DNA from: Proteus faecis
GTDB taxonomy: Bacteria > Pseudomonadota > Gammaproteobacteria > Enterobacterales > Enterobacteriaceae
Length of the DNA stretch: 64,000 bases
Direction: 5' to 3'
NCBI RefSeq assembly: GCF_003144395.1
Contig: NZ_PENZ01000045.1
Coordinates: 63,220-127,219, forward strand
In this document: in pieces, positions 1-7,783 of the stretch
Layout: each line of letters opens with the position of its first letter
Numbering within the stretch: the first letter of the stretch is position 1
Made by a program: the position numbers and the translations under genes
Notes under the pieces: model-generated
Database searches by the model: none
What the model was told of the DNA's origin: nothing
What the model saw: only the letters and a program-made list of their open reading frames with translations

Positions 1-92
1 GTATTCAGGGTTTATATACTGAATAAATTCATGCAAACTACGCCTAGCTATCTCTCTCCTGACTTCTTCATCAAACAAGTCGAAATTGACAT
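1..92 (-). CDS. Phage terminase large subunit, N-terminal 30 codons only
   Basis: The minus strand opens an uninterrupted frame at ATG 90-92 that runs off the left edge of the window. An AGG-type ribosome site (tttaggt) lies about 10 bases upstream. The visible protein begins MDVNFDLFDEEVRREIARRS and continues LHEFIQYINPEY, the acidic, aromatic N-terminus common to TerL packaging ATPases before their Walker A motif. It lies downstream of the small terminase on the same strand, the standard phage order. The ATPase and nuclease domains are outside the window, so the call rests on this short stretch and on position. Confidence 0.6.
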
Positions 93-300
93 CCATTAGA
101 GATACCTAAAGTGATAAAAATAACCCTTTCATGCCGTAATTGGCACGAAATGATTTTCATGTTTTTGATAACAATTGATTAACAATAAAACGGCATTAAA
201 ACAGAAAGAAGATTGCTACTTTTAGCGGTTTAGGTTGTGTTTTTAGTTGAGTTAAAAAGTGAAGGGGCGCATTAGCATCATTATGTTAAATAGAACGATA
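60..300. repeat. terL start and flank, repeated in decayed form at 21640-21850
   Basis: The start of terL and the non-coding DNA after it resemble 21640-21850 in the same orientation. Shared words include a(c/g)aagtcgaaat, a gataa/aatgaaatg block, tgtttttgataa/taataa and ttgagttaa. The right-hand copy no longer opens a frame. This is what a second related prophage at the same site would leave behind. Confidence 0.6.
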
Positions 301-320
301 ATTGGTACAATTTATACTAT

Positions 321-794
321 TTACAGACCAGGATATAATTGCCCTTCATCAACAAAATAAACCTGCGTTAAATACCATCGCCCATCCTGAAAAATTAAAT
401 AATATTCATAAATAGGTGAGTAACCATCAGGTACAATATATTGCGTTGTGACAACAGTGATATTGTTAGTGCTCTTTACTACCGACAATATTTTCTCTTT
501 TTTGGGGTCATGACTTGATTCAGAACCAAATGCAATGGGTTCTCCTACAAAATCAGGTAATGTGTATTTAGTTAATAGCCTACGCCACGCCTTATCTGCT
601 AACTCCGTATACTCATCAGGCTTCGAACCCATAAGGCTAAATGCGTAGTCATTCCATTCCATGTAATCTTGTTGAAATTGTCTAACCAAAATTTCAGGTG
701 ACTCATTAGACATGGCAACAGATTGATTCATAAATAATCCACCTAAAAAAAGAACAATAAATAAATACAATGCATAAAATCGATATTTAGACAT
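321..794 (-). CDS. Secreted NTF2-like cargo protein between terS and terL
   Basis: This 157-residue protein starts with a hydrophobic segment (about residues 8-27) ending near QSVAMS, so it is probably exported or membrane-anchored. The rest has the feel of an NTF2/SnoaL-like fold: an aromatic helix (MEWNDYAF, about residue 45) and a C-terminal strand pair (YYLIFQDGRWYLTQVYF) typical of NTF2-fold immunity and lipoprotein domains. It sits where nothing is needed for packaging, between the two terminase genes, so it is probably a lysogenic-conversion or immunity gene. The related remnant prophage at 21955-22524 carries a different secreted protein in the equivalent place. Function is unknown; the fold assignment is by eye. 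Confidence 0.6.
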   Translation of the reverse strand: MSKYRFYALYLFIVLFLGGLFMNQSVAMSNESPEILVRQFQQDYMEWNDYAFSLMGSKPDEYTELADKAWRRLLTKYTLPDFVGEPIAFGSESSHDPKKEKILSVVKSTNNITVVTTQYIVPDGYSPIYEYYLIFQDGRWYLTQVYFVDEGQLYPGL

Positions 795-853
795 ATTCCC
801 TATCTGCTCGATGCAATATTTAAATATGTTGTTATATCACACTGACTAAAATC

Positions 854-1873
854 TTACTGCTTTGATTTTACTCTTAATTGCATAAGTTGCTCGAAACTTA
901 GGTGACTTAAATCTATTCCTGTTGTTTGAATAGGCCCACCATCGGCACCAGTTAATTCCGTCTTGTTCTTCAGCATGCCTAAATGCTGTGCAACCATCTT
1001 AAGCGCTTCATCTTGATTACGAGTAATAACCTCAACACCAAACTTCCCTTCTTTCACGCCAGCAAATACTCGACGCGCTGGCCCTGTTAAATCACGCGTA
1101 TCATGGAAATGCGCCCGACCAATACCAGCACCATTACAGCGGGGGCAATCAGGATTTGGATCTAATGTTTCATCGTAACCGTATCCCCCAACATCTTGTG
1201 GAGGCGGTTTCTTTGCTACGACTGCTTTTTTAATAGCATCTTCAAACTCTATCGAATCACGCCACTGATAATTAAAACCAAAACCCCAGCAATGACGACA
1301 ACATAATCGACGGTATTCGGTCAACTCGTTAACGTCTGCAGTTGCGATATCCCACCACATTTTTAATACGGCATCTTGGGTTATCTCTGTTCTGCGTTCC
1401 CGTTCGGCTAATGCGTCAGTGATTGCTCGTGAAACCTTAGCATTTCTTAGCATTCGAGTAGCATTGACATAAGCTGTATTTCCTTCGCCTTTATAACCGG
1501 CTCGCTTATATGCCCCTGTTCGATTTAAGTCGATGAGGTATTCACTAACAAATTTAATCTGTTGTTCTGTTAGCCCATAATTGCGCAGACTAAACGTGTT
1601 TTCATTATCGTGCGTATTACTGACTCCATTGCTCTGCGCATCGGGTATATCACTATTGCGCATTAGCTCTTTTGCGCTTTCTTTTTTCTGCGTAGTGCGC
1701 AATTTTTTGTGCGCAGTTTTTTGCGCATTCTGCGCACGGGATATTTTGATATATCGTCGGGCTGTTGCGTAGTTTAATTCCTTTAGTTCGCACCACTCTT
1801 TAGGGGATATTCCTGTTATAGCATGTTCGGCGAGGAACTGTTGTTGTAGCATCCCCCAATCCGGTTTTGCCAT
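854..1873 (-). CDS. Phage terminase small subunit
   Basis: This 339-residue protein should recognise the packaging site and hand DNA to TerL. Residues 1-45 look like the helix-turn-helix found at the start of many small terminases (GISPKEWCELKELNYATARRY). Residues about 98-165 match the Terminase_2 pattern (LTEQQIKFVSEYL, then TGAYKRAGY and NATRMLRN). An unusual part follows: two cysteine clusters, CRHCWGFGF and CPRCNGAGIG, like DnaJ-type CxxCxGxG zinc knuckles. It is long for a small terminase, and the zinc region and basic linker account for the excess. The start is ATG 1873 after a ctaaggagat ribosome site. Confidence 0.85.
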   Translation of the reverse strand: MAKPDWGMLQQQFLAEHAITGISPKEWCELKELNYATARRYIKISRAQNAQKTAHKKLRTTQKKESAKELMRNSDIPDAQSNGVSNTHDNENTFSLRNYGLTEQQIKFVSEYLIDLNRTGAYKRAGYKGEGNTAYVNATRMLRNAKVSRAITDALAERERRTEITQDAVLKMWWDIATADVNELTEYRRLCCRHCWGFGFNYQWRDSIEFEDAIKKAVVAKKPPPQDVGGYGYDETLDPNPDCPRCNGAGIGRAHFHDTRDLTGPARRVFAGVKEGKFGVEVITRNQDEALKMVAQHLGMLKNKTELTGADGGPIQTTGIDLSHLSFEQLMQLRVKSKQ

Positions 1874-1893
1874 TGTGTTTATCTCCTTAGCCT

Positions 1894-1921
1894 ATTAAAA
1901 AGCCCTCTCGAAAGTAGGCTT
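1894..1921 (-). terminator. Probable minus-strand hairpin terminator upstream of terS
   Basis: The minus strand reads aaagcc, a 12-base interior, ggcttt and then ttaa. It would end a leftward transcript just before the terS ribosome site. The T-run is short, so it could be leaky or regulatory. Confidence 0.4.
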
Positions 1922-2407
1922 TGTGATTGACTCTTATGAATTGTACTCGTCTCTCCGGTTGTCACGCCCTTTCTTCTACCTACAGCTGACGTTGCTGATA
2001 ATGACCGAAAAATATAACAAAATGGTGGTATTCATTGTTTTTGATTCTCACTATGCGCTCACTGTGAGGTAATGCAGGTCATAGCTAACATAGGAGACAG
2101 CGACAATACGACGCATTAAAAAACCGCTATTACAACAAGACTGTTGTTTTCTAAAAACTTACGTTGATTATTAACAGATTGGCTTGCTGGGTATTGGTAA
2201 TCTATTGTTTTCACATATGCTAGTGAAAGCCCTGTGGGAGCCCAAACTCACAGGGTTATTTTTATCTTGTTTTTTTATTTAGGTAAGAGATAGGTTAATC
2301 AGAATTATCAATCTAGTATATATACCTACTTAAGCTATACTAAGTAATCATCACTATACTTTGATTAATATCCTGTTAGTTTGCCCATGCACCCATGCTG
2401 GGCTTTT
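1922..2407. other. Non-coding gap between lysis genes and terS
   Basis: I see no convincing gene here on either strand; the longest leftward frame with an ATG is about 21 codons. It holds two plus-oriented terminator-like hairpins, at 2230-2266 and 2383-2409. The phage packaging site (cos or pac) would be expected near terS and could lie here, but no motif proves it. Confidence 0.5.
2230..2266 (+). terminator. Hairpin terminator, plus orientation
   Basis: Stem ccctgtg/cacaggg closes a loop of 12 bases and is followed by ttattttta. No plus-strand gene precedes it, so it may block antisense transcription or end an unrecognised small RNA. Confidence 0.5.
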
Positions 2408-2409
2408 TT
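2383..2409 (+). terminator. Hairpin plus T-run facing the 3' end of Rz
   Basis: gccca/tgggc arms surround an 11-base loop, followed by six T at 2404-2409. It faces into the Rz gene from the opposite strand and would stop rightward antisense transcription entering the lysis genes. Confidence 0.4.
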
Positions 2410-2881
2410 AGTTCACACACTCCATTCTAATGTAATCCTGCAATCCTAATATTACTTGCTCTGACTGTGCAATTCGCTCTCTGAGTAACCAATAATTTCG
2501 GATAGCGGTGTCAGTAGGTCGGGCGGTGGTTGCATCATCCACGCCGGAGGTGGTAACGCCTTCGGATTTTGGACAGTTGGCTTTGATGTACACCCGCTCA
2601 GGATGACGCTCACTAAGATCACGTAACCGGCTAATTTCAGTTTTAGCATTATCGAGTTCCTGCGTATGTTTTACATCTAGATCATGAAGGGATTTTATGC
2701 GTGCTTGGTAATCTTGATTGATATTGACTTGCTCATTGAACGAACTAGTAAGTAATTTGTGATTAGCTTTTAACGTTCCATAGTCATCTATTACCCACCA
2801 GAGCCAGAACGCCAATACTACACAACCACCAGCGAGTAATTTGGTGATATTCATAGACATTATACTGGATATGATTTCCAC
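2408..2881 (-). CDS. Rz: Rz inner-membrane spanin
   Basis: A 157-residue i-spanin: residues about 10-30 are one membrane segment (LLAGGCVVLAFWLWWVI) and the rest is a periplasmic helix rich in charged residues and Gln (about 40-90 and 125-157), the usual Rz layout. Rz bridges to the Rz1 lipoprotein and fuses inner and outer membranes in the last step of lysis. Its start overlaps the end of the endolysin gene by 22 bases, and the whole Rz1 gene is nested within it in another frame. Confidence 0.85.
   Translation of the reverse strand: MEIISSIMSMNITKLLAGGCVVLAFWLWWVIDDYGTLKANHKLLTSSFNEQVNINQDYQARIKSLHDLDVKHTQELDNAKTEISRLRDLSERHPERVYIKANCPKSEGVTTSGVDDATTARPTDTAIRNYWLLRERIAQSEQVILGLQDYIRMECVN
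2452..2649 (-). CDS. Rz1: Rz1 outer-membrane spanin lipoprotein, nested in Rz
   Basis: The 65-residue product has a signal peptide ending in the lipobox LSGC (Cys about 20) followed by a short proline-rich mature part (PKALPPPAWMMQPPPDLL), the classic o-spanin signature. It is read in a different frame inside Rz on the same strand. A nested Rz/Rz1 pair is characteristic of lambdoid lysis cassettes. The final residues (SESELHSQSK) extend beyond the shortest Rz1 proteins. Confidence 0.9.
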   Translation of the reverse strand: MLKLKLAGYVILVSVILSGCTSKPTVQNPKALPPPAWMMQPPPDLLTPLSEIIGYSESELHSQSK

Positions 2882-3252
2882 GTTAATTGAAAATGAGGGC
2901 CATCTTTAAATGAATCCCAATTACCGCCCCACTCAACATCAATACCAAACTCTTTACCTGCTTGGATCATCGCTTCAGCCACTTTTTTAAAGTATGACCA
3001 TTCTTGCCAAGGTATTGAGCCATTCACGATAGGAGCACAATCCACAGCATGACCAGTAAGATGCCGACTATTCATCGTTCGACTTTTACCATTAATGACC
3101 AACTGACGTTGACGAGCTTCATTACGCTTTCCTTCAATAACCATAAAATCGATATCTGTTAATTCAAGTGCTCGTCGAGTTACTTTGACTAAATCAGGAT
3201 GAACACCCTGCATGTTCTTTTCACTACGTGTACTAAATACAAATTTACTCAC
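2860..3252 (-). CDS. M15-family L-alanyl-D-glutamate endopeptidase endolysin
   Basis: This 130-residue single-domain enzyme should cut the peptide stem of peptidoglycan, like phage T5 endolysin. The zinc-binding pattern is intact: His64 and Asp71 in SRHLTGHAVD, and His120 in DGPH, with Asp117 the probable catalytic base. There is no signal peptide or SAR segment, so it needs the holin just upstream to reach the wall. It overlaps the holin gene by 8 bases and Rz by 22, showing translational coupling. Confidence 0.9.
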   Translation of the reverse strand: MSKFVFSTRSEKNMQGVHPDLVKVTRRALELTDIDFMVIEGKRNEARQRQLVINGKSRTMNSRHLTGHAVDCAPIVNGSIPWQEWSYFKKVAEAMIQAGKEFGIDVEWGGNWDSFKDGPHFQLTWKSYPV

Positions 3253-3559
3253 CGCTAACTTTCCTTAAAAACCGTTTTTCTAGTGTTTTAATTAACTCAG
3301 CTCCAGACCAACCGGCTAAACCAGCAATACCACCAGCAAGTTCTGGAACCCACTCATAATAGCTAGACGCTAGGTACACCATTGCACCAGCAAAAATAGA
3401 GACGATAACTTGAAGGAAAAATACTCCCCAACTTATATGCTCCCCATTCAACGCTTTATAAGCACAACTAGCTGCAGTGCCTAACAAAGTCATAACGCTG
3501 ATAAGTATGCCCACAAGCCAGTTATAGTTATTGGGGTCTTTATATGGCATTTTCTTCAT
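3245..3559 (-). CDS. Phage holin, about three membrane segments
   Basis: A 104-residue protein with hydrophobic segments near residues 13-33, 45-63 and 70-87 and a basic tail (KTLEKRFLRKVSGE), the size and topology of class I lambdoid holins. It would form the timed inner-membrane lesion that releases the endolysin. An in-frame Met at position 4 (MKKMPYK) gives a possible dual start of the kind that makes holin/antiholin pairs in lambda S; this is inference from the two ATGs. Confidence 0.8.
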   Translation of the reverse strand: MKKMPYKDPNNYNWLVGILISVMTLLGTAASCAYKALNGEHISWGVFFLQVIVSIFAGAMVYLASSYYEWVPELAGGIAGLAGWSGAELIKTLEKRFLRKVSGE

Positions 3560-3613
3560 ACCTCCCCCTTAGCTTGGGGCTTATTAGTTAATAAAAGTCG
3601 GAATTAGTCATAA

Positions 3614-4666
3614 TCACTTTCGTAATCTAAACTGTTCTATTTCCAGTGTGGTTTGTTCAAATCGCTCTTTCTCAAGTTCAATCCCAAGAACTCGACGATT
3701 TAACTTTAATGCAGACTTTAGTGTTGCACCTGACCCCATAAAGAAATCAGCAACCAGATCACCTTCGCGACTGCTTGAGCGAATAATGTGTTCCATCATT
3801 TCAGCTGGTTTTTCACAAGGGTGTTTACCTGCGTAATATTGTACAGGTGGATACGTCCATACATCAGTGTAAGGAACATCAACGGTGACAGAAAAAGGAC
3901 GACGTAATAATTGATATTGTTCAGCAAGCTCCTGGTACTCTCGACTAAGAGAAGCCTGTGCCTCTATCAAATCAGCATGATCACGATTTAAAGGATTACT
4001 ACTAAACTTTTCACTTGCTACACGCTGAAACAGCTCTTGCAGTTTTTTGTAATCAGTTTCACTAGGTAGTTGCCATTGGCTATAACTAAACCAGTGTGAA
4101 GCCATCTGCTTACCTGTTGCCTGCTTTATTTCTTTTGCTGTTATTCCTAATGATTCACGTGCAGATTTAAAATACTCAATTAAAGGCTTAAATACGTTTT
4201 CTTTAAGCTCTTTGCATTGCTGAAGATAGACACTGCTTTTACCCTTATATGGGCTTTGATAATGTTCAGCAAATAAAATTCTTTCAGTGCTTGGAAAGAA
4301 ACTGCGTAAATCGGCTTTACATGCCCTACGCCAAGGCCCTGATGGTTTAGCCCATACAATATGACTTAGAATATTAAATCTTTCACGGACGAGTAATTCT
4401 GTATCCGACGCTAGTTTAGAACCGCAAAAAATGTAAAGACTACCGTTAGGCTTTAATACCCGCCAAAATTCTGCAAGCATTTCATCAAGCCAAGATAAAT
4501 ATGATGTTACGTTTTCCCACTGATTATCCCAACTACAAGACTTCACCTGAAAGTAAGGCGGGTCAGTTGCGATTAAATCAATACAATTATCGGGAAGTGT
4601 TTTTATATAGCTGAGTGAGTCATCATTGACTAAATTCACACTGTTTAAATTCACAGTATTTTTCAT
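3614..4666 (-). CDS. Phage DNA methyltransferase (DPPY, beta-class order)
   Basis: The 350-residue enzyme has the catalytic motif DPPY at 35-38 and the SAM-binding motif FMGSG at about 309-313. Catalytic-then-SAM order marks the beta class (N4-cytosine or N6-adenine methylation). Between them, about residues 150-250, is an insert with an HTH-like stretch (SLGITAKEIKQATG) followed by a helical region, probably the target-recognition part. It lies alone between Q and the lysis genes with no restriction gene, so it is an orphan methylase, perhaps shielding phage DNA from host restriction. Target sequence cannot be read from the protein. Confidence 0.85.
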   Translation of the reverse strand: MKNTVNLNSVNLVNDDSLSYIKTLPDNCIDLIATDPPYFQVKSCSWDNQWENVTSYLSWLDEMLAEFWRVLKPNGSLYIFCGSKLASDTELLVRERFNILSHIVWAKPSGPWRRACKADLRSFFPSTERILFAEHYQSPYKGKSSVYLQQCKELKENVFKPLIEYFKSARESLGITAKEIKQATGKQMASHWFSYSQWQLPSETDYKKLQELFQRVASEKFSSNPLNRDHADLIEAQASLSREYQELAEQYQLLRRPFSVTVDVPYTDVWTYPPVQYYAGKHPCEKPAEMMEHIIRSSSREGDLVADFFMGSGATLKSALKLNRRVLGIELEKERFEQTTLEIEQFRLRK

Positions 4667-4759
4667 AGATCAGGAGAACCTTTTTTGATAAGCTCACTAT
4701 GCTTTGTGCACATAAGCAGTGGGCTTTAGTTTGTCCGTGATCTACCAGAACGGGTGAAT

Positions 4760-4792
4760 GACTGTAAAGGTGCTACCAACACTTTTACAGTC
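4760..4792. repeat. Perfect-looking hairpin upstream of the methyltransferase
   Basis: gactgtaaaggtg and cacttttacagtc are inverted repeats (one mismatch) around a 7-base loop. There is no T-run on either strand, so it is a poor terminator. It could be an operator, or an mRNA structure ahead of the methyltransferase. Confidence 0.4.
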
Positions 4793-4808
4793 GCCCATTT
4801 TCACAGTA

Positions 4809-5006
4809 TTAGATATTTTGAAATGTATTTCCTTTGATGTTTTCTTTGATTAGTCCCGCCATCGCCAACTGCGTTAATATCAATTGACAACGTTCCTCAG
4901 TTAAATAAGTGCATTCTGCAACTTCATTTACCGTAACCTCTATCGTGTGCGGAACAACTTCAAAAACAAGTCTTGCCTCTTCTGTCATATCACTATGTTT
5001 TAACAT
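4809..5006 (-). CDS. Small winged-helix-like phage protein
   Basis: The 65-residue product has two helices and a strand arranged like a small winged helix: VNEVAECTYLTEERCQLILT, then LAMAGLIKENIKGNTF, where the last part resembles a wing. It lies downstream of Q beyond a strong terminator, so it is probably the first gene of the late transcript. I do not recognise a named family; a small DNA-binding regulator is a reasonable guess. Confidence 0.5.
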   Translation of the reverse strand: MLKHSDMTEEARLVFEVVPHTIEVTVNEVAECTYLTEERCQLILTQLAMAGLIKENIKGNTFQNI

Positions 5007-5095
5007 GATATTTTAATACCTTTGGTCAGTTATTGGTCGTGAACACACATGTAACTCTGAACAAAGGAAACAGCAACTCTTATCTGTTTTAGATA

Positions 5096-5123
5096 CAAAA
5101 AAACCCAGCACTTAGGCTGGGTT
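5096..5123 (-). terminator. Strong terminator after Q, candidate tR'
   Basis: On the minus strand aacccagc and gctgggtt form an 8-bp stem around a 6-base loop, followed by seven T. It lies 46 bases after the Q stop. In lambdoid phages the late promoter sits beside Q and its transcript stops at a near terminator until Q modifies the polymerase, so this is a natural target of the adjacent Q. Confidence 0.8.
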
Positions 5124-5168
5124 AGTTGGTCACTGTATAAAAACGGCAACTTATACTTAAATAGTGGA

Positions 5169-5702
5169 TCATTGGCTCAAAGAAGTCAACACGTTCTTAC
5201 TATTATTTTTACTTTTCCACTCTTTTTCTCGTTTTTTAAATGCATCTTTTAAATGTGGGTAAATTAAATATTCAGCTGAACTAATTATGTCCTCAATTTC
5301 TCTTCTGCATGTAGACATAGAAGGTTTTCTATATTCTACCGTTCTATTGCGTCTAATCATTTGTCGCGGTTTTGCTATATTGTGGTAATAACGAGCAATA
5401 GCGCGATCTGAACTACCGAAGGCATAACGCAGTAACAAGAGCGTAAACGCTATTCTGTCTATGTGATAAATTTTATCGACCACTTTAGCGATCAACATCC
5501 CGTCATCGTCATTACACATTTCTCGCTCAGGATAATCACGCCTTTCTACTGTCTCCATAAATTCAGCAATAATACTGCTTTGCCTTTTTTCTATCCTCCC
5601 TGAATATACCCATGCTCCAAATTTTGATAACCAAGGCTGGATCCATGCAACCTGATCATAATCAAGTTTTAACCCATCTGATATGCTCTTTATACTCGAC
5701 AT
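5169..5702 (-). CDS. Phage antitermination protein Q
   Basis: This 177-residue protein fits the Phage_antitermQ family: LSKFGAWVYSGR near the start, the acidic CNDDDG stretch in the middle, then LLLLRYAFGSSDRAIARYYH, a helix-turn-helix that recognises DNA at the late promoter, and a C-terminal helix about SSAEYLIYPHL. Q loads on paused polymerase and lets it read through the terminator into lysis and head genes. It overlaps the Ref-like gene by 13 bases, so Q is translated from the end of the early transcript. Confidence 0.8.
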   Translation of the reverse strand: MSSIKSISDGLKLDYDQVAWIQPWLSKFGAWVYSGRIEKRQSSIIAEFMETVERRDYPEREMCNDDDGMLIAKVVDKIYHIDRIAFTLLLLRYAFGSSDRAIARYYHNIAKPRQMIRRNRTVEYRKPSMSTCRREIEDIISSAEYLIYPHLKDAFKKREKEWKSKNNSKNVLTSLSQ

Positions 5703-6001
5703 GCTCGTAACTCCATTACTTCTTGCTTAGTCTGTTCTAATAACTCAATCTCGCTACCATGAATTTCTTGCCACGATTTAGGCGAAGCGTGAAAGCCGGT
5801 TTCATAACTTGCTCTATGATGTGGTGGGCACAAAGGTAAAACATCTGTATGACTAGCTCTCTGTGCCATTCCCTGCCCTGTTCTAACATGGTGGATCTCC
5901 GCTCTACTTGCCCCAAACCCCATATTGCGACAACAAATACAACCCAGTTCCGCTACATCTGATAGCCACTGTCTTTCTTCTTTGGTCTTTGATTTGATCA
6001 T
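5690..6001 (-). CDS. Ref-type HNH nuclease (recombination enhancement)
   Basis: A 103-residue protein with the Ref/RecA-dependent nuclease pattern: a CICC zinc pair near residue 21, EIHHVRTGQG (His-His catalytic pair), then HTDVLPLCPPHHR carrying the HNH histidines. P1 Ref cuts DNA within RecA-bound D-loops. Its position between replication genes and Q is common in lambdoid phages. Its start codon is inside one exact copy of the agaggcaagaccaatga element, and its start overlaps nothing else. Confidence 0.8.
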   Translation of the reverse strand: MIKSKTKEERQWLSDVAELGCICCRNMGFGASRAEIHHVRTGQGMAQRASHTDVLPLCPPHHRASYETGFHASPKSWQEIHGSEIELLEQTKQEVMELRACRV

Positions 6002-6014
6002 TGGTCTTGCCTCT
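5998..6014 (-). repeat. Start-codon element copy 1 (exact)
   Basis: Minus strand reads agaggcaagaccaatga exactly; gagg is the ribosome site and the ATG (5999-6001) starts the Ref-like gene. The upstream DUF1367 stop codon lies within the element. Confidence 0.85.
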
Positions 6015-6606
6015 ATGTGAAACTTAATAATTGAGATACTGCATTTTCTACAGTTTTTTGAGTAGGGAATTGCTTACGAAGGATAAAATTCCAAAGCACA
6101 TCGAGTGTGGCTTTGTAGAGTTCGCTAAATGCTAAGTCGTCCATATTTGCAAAGCTGATTGATTTAGCGACACGACGTAAACTGCCGTCAGGCATTTCAA
6201 ACGTATCGTAATAACCGGCTTGCTCTACAACCCAATAGCGAAAAGCATCAAATGATTTTGTTACTGAGATATTTTGTGCACGATTTTGTGCAACTTCTTC
6301 TAGATAGATATCGGATGCTGATAACAGCGCGTCAGCATTATCCGTGTAATATGAAAGGAATTTGATGTAACCACGCACAAGCTCTTTTTCTTCAGGTGAA
6401 ATGGTACCGCCAACTGGTTCCCAATATTCATAGCCTAAGTTGAGTAATGCGAAGTATTTACGATGAAATCTAGGGTTACGAGCTTTCTTAAAATTAGCTG
6501 AAAGCACATCACCACACTTGATTTTTGAATGCAGAAAATCTCTCGTAACAGGGTTAGCTGGTACAAGAGTATCGTTAGACATTTTGATAAAGCTATGCTG
6601 TGCCAT
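6013..6606 (-). CDS. DUF1367 family phage protein
   Basis: The 197-residue product matches the DUF1367 pattern seen in many lambdoid phages near ninG/ref genes: an N-terminal strand region, then KKARNPRFHRKYFALLNLGYEYW, and a long helical C-terminal half. The function of the family is unknown; the conserved place between replication and Q genes suggests a DNA-metabolism role. Its stop overlaps the translation element of the Ref-like gene, so the two are translationally linked. Confidence 0.8.
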   Translation of the reverse strand: MAQHSFIKMSNDTLVPANPVTRDFLHSKIKCGDVLSANFKKARNPRFHRKYFALLNLGYEYWEPVGGTISPEEKELVRGYIKFLSYYTDNADALLSASDIYLEEVAQNRAQNISVTKSFDAFRYWVVEQAGYYDTFEMPDGSLRRVAKSISFANMDDLAFSELYKATLDVLWNFILRKQFPTQKTVENAVSQLLSFT

Positions 6607-6679
6607 ACTTGACTCTCAGTTGACACAGCAAATATTTAGGATTGGGGGTGTTCAGACCAATGGTATGATTATATAGGAA

Positions 6680-7783
6680 TTAGCTAACCGAATAAATAAA
6701 AGAAGTTTTATCGCTAATTGGTTTATTAACACAAAACAATTCTCGTACTAACTCTCTTGTAATCCCTGTTTTAACAAGAATGTTATTCCATGATAGGTCG
6801 TCTAACATTTCAATACTTCTAGTAAGTAATGTTGGTTCTTCAACTTGGATAGAATTATCTCCAGGCTCAATTGCAGTATATCCTTTTGTATTAAGATACA
6901 TATATCCTTGTCTTGCTTGGTCTTTTGTAATTAACCCTAAAGCTGAAGCTCTATAAATTATCATTCTTAGGCTTACTCTCCAGCGTAATTTAAACTCAAC
7001 TAAAGCACTCCAATCTAAATAACGCCCTTTCATTTTAGGAAATTCTTTCATGAAAGAAACTCTTGGAACCATAAAAGCACTAGAAAACTGATTTGCTTGA
7101 CTCTCAGTTAAGTTATCTCCAGTAATAATTCCATCGTGTAAAACAATATGACCCAATTCATGTCCAATATCGGATCTAAATCGACATACAGAACTTTTAG
7201 CATCGTTACGAATTATTATTGGCCTCTTACTATTTACAGTAAAAGCATCAACTCTGTCATCAACATCGGACACATGTGCGATAATAATGCCTAAATTCTC
7301 AACGAATTTAACCATAGATGTTATTGGTCCTAAACCAATCCCCCAATAACGACGACAACTCTCAGCTATTCGTTCAATATCATCTAATGTACTCATTGCT
7401 CGATCTGAAATATCCGGAATATTTAGTTCAGGATATTCAATTTCATCTTCAAGAGCAGATAATAAAGAACTCAAGATTTCAGCCCTAGCTAATATGCTAT
7501 TAGTTAAAGTTTTAGTTCTCGATTTTTTACTTCTAAAATGACATTGTTCATCTTCTATTGGGTAGCTACGCTCACTAAATAGAAAATTAGGCAATATATT
7601 CAAATGCCTTGCAATCTCATCAGTTAGCTCTTCTGATGGTTTAAATCCTTTCTCTAATTTACTAATATATTGTTTACTTTTACCTAAAGCTGTCGCTAAC
7701 TCTTCACACGACAACCCCCTCGCCATCCTAGCAAGACGTAACTTATCCCCTCTATAGCCTGATTTAAAATCAAACAGTTCCAT
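6680..7783 (-). CDS. HTH-XRE protein with ImmA/IrrE zinc peptidase domain
   Basis: The 367-residue protein has an N-terminal XRE helix-turn-helix (residues about 14-66: LARMARGLSCEELATALGKS, YISKLEKG), a helical linker, and a DUF955/ImmA-IrrE metallopeptidase with HELGH at 208-212 and a downstream Glu227 (ESQANQFSSAFMVP) as the third zinc ligand. Such enzymes cleave repressors or antitoxins in response to DNA damage or infection. It overlaps the upstream partner gene by 14 bases. The pair has its own promoter and interrupts the phage early operon, so it looks like acquired cargo: a toxin-antitoxin, lysis-control or anti-phage module. Confidence 0.8.
   Translation of the reverse strand: MELFDFKSGYRGDKLRLARMARGLSCEELATALGKSKQYISKLEKGFKPSEELTDEIARHLNILPNFLFSERSYPIEDEQCHFRSKKSRTKTLTNSILARAEILSSLLSALEDEIEYPELNIPDISDRAMSTLDDIERIAESCRRYWGIGLGPITSMVKFVENLGIIIAHVSDVDDRVDAFTVNSKRPIIIRNDAKSSVCRFRSDIGHELGHIVLHDGIITGDNLTESQANQFSSAFMVPRVSFMKEFPKMKGRYLDWSALVEFKLRWRVSLRMIIYRASALGLITKDQARQGYMYLNTKGYTAIEPGDNSIQVEEPTLLTRSIEMLDDLSWNNILVKTGITRELVRELFCVNKPISDKTSFIYSVS

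Noticed and set aside
1581-1772. Plus-strand frame opposite the small terminase
   Set aside because: Cys- and Leu-rich reading with no ribosome site, lying wholly within the well-supported terminase gene.
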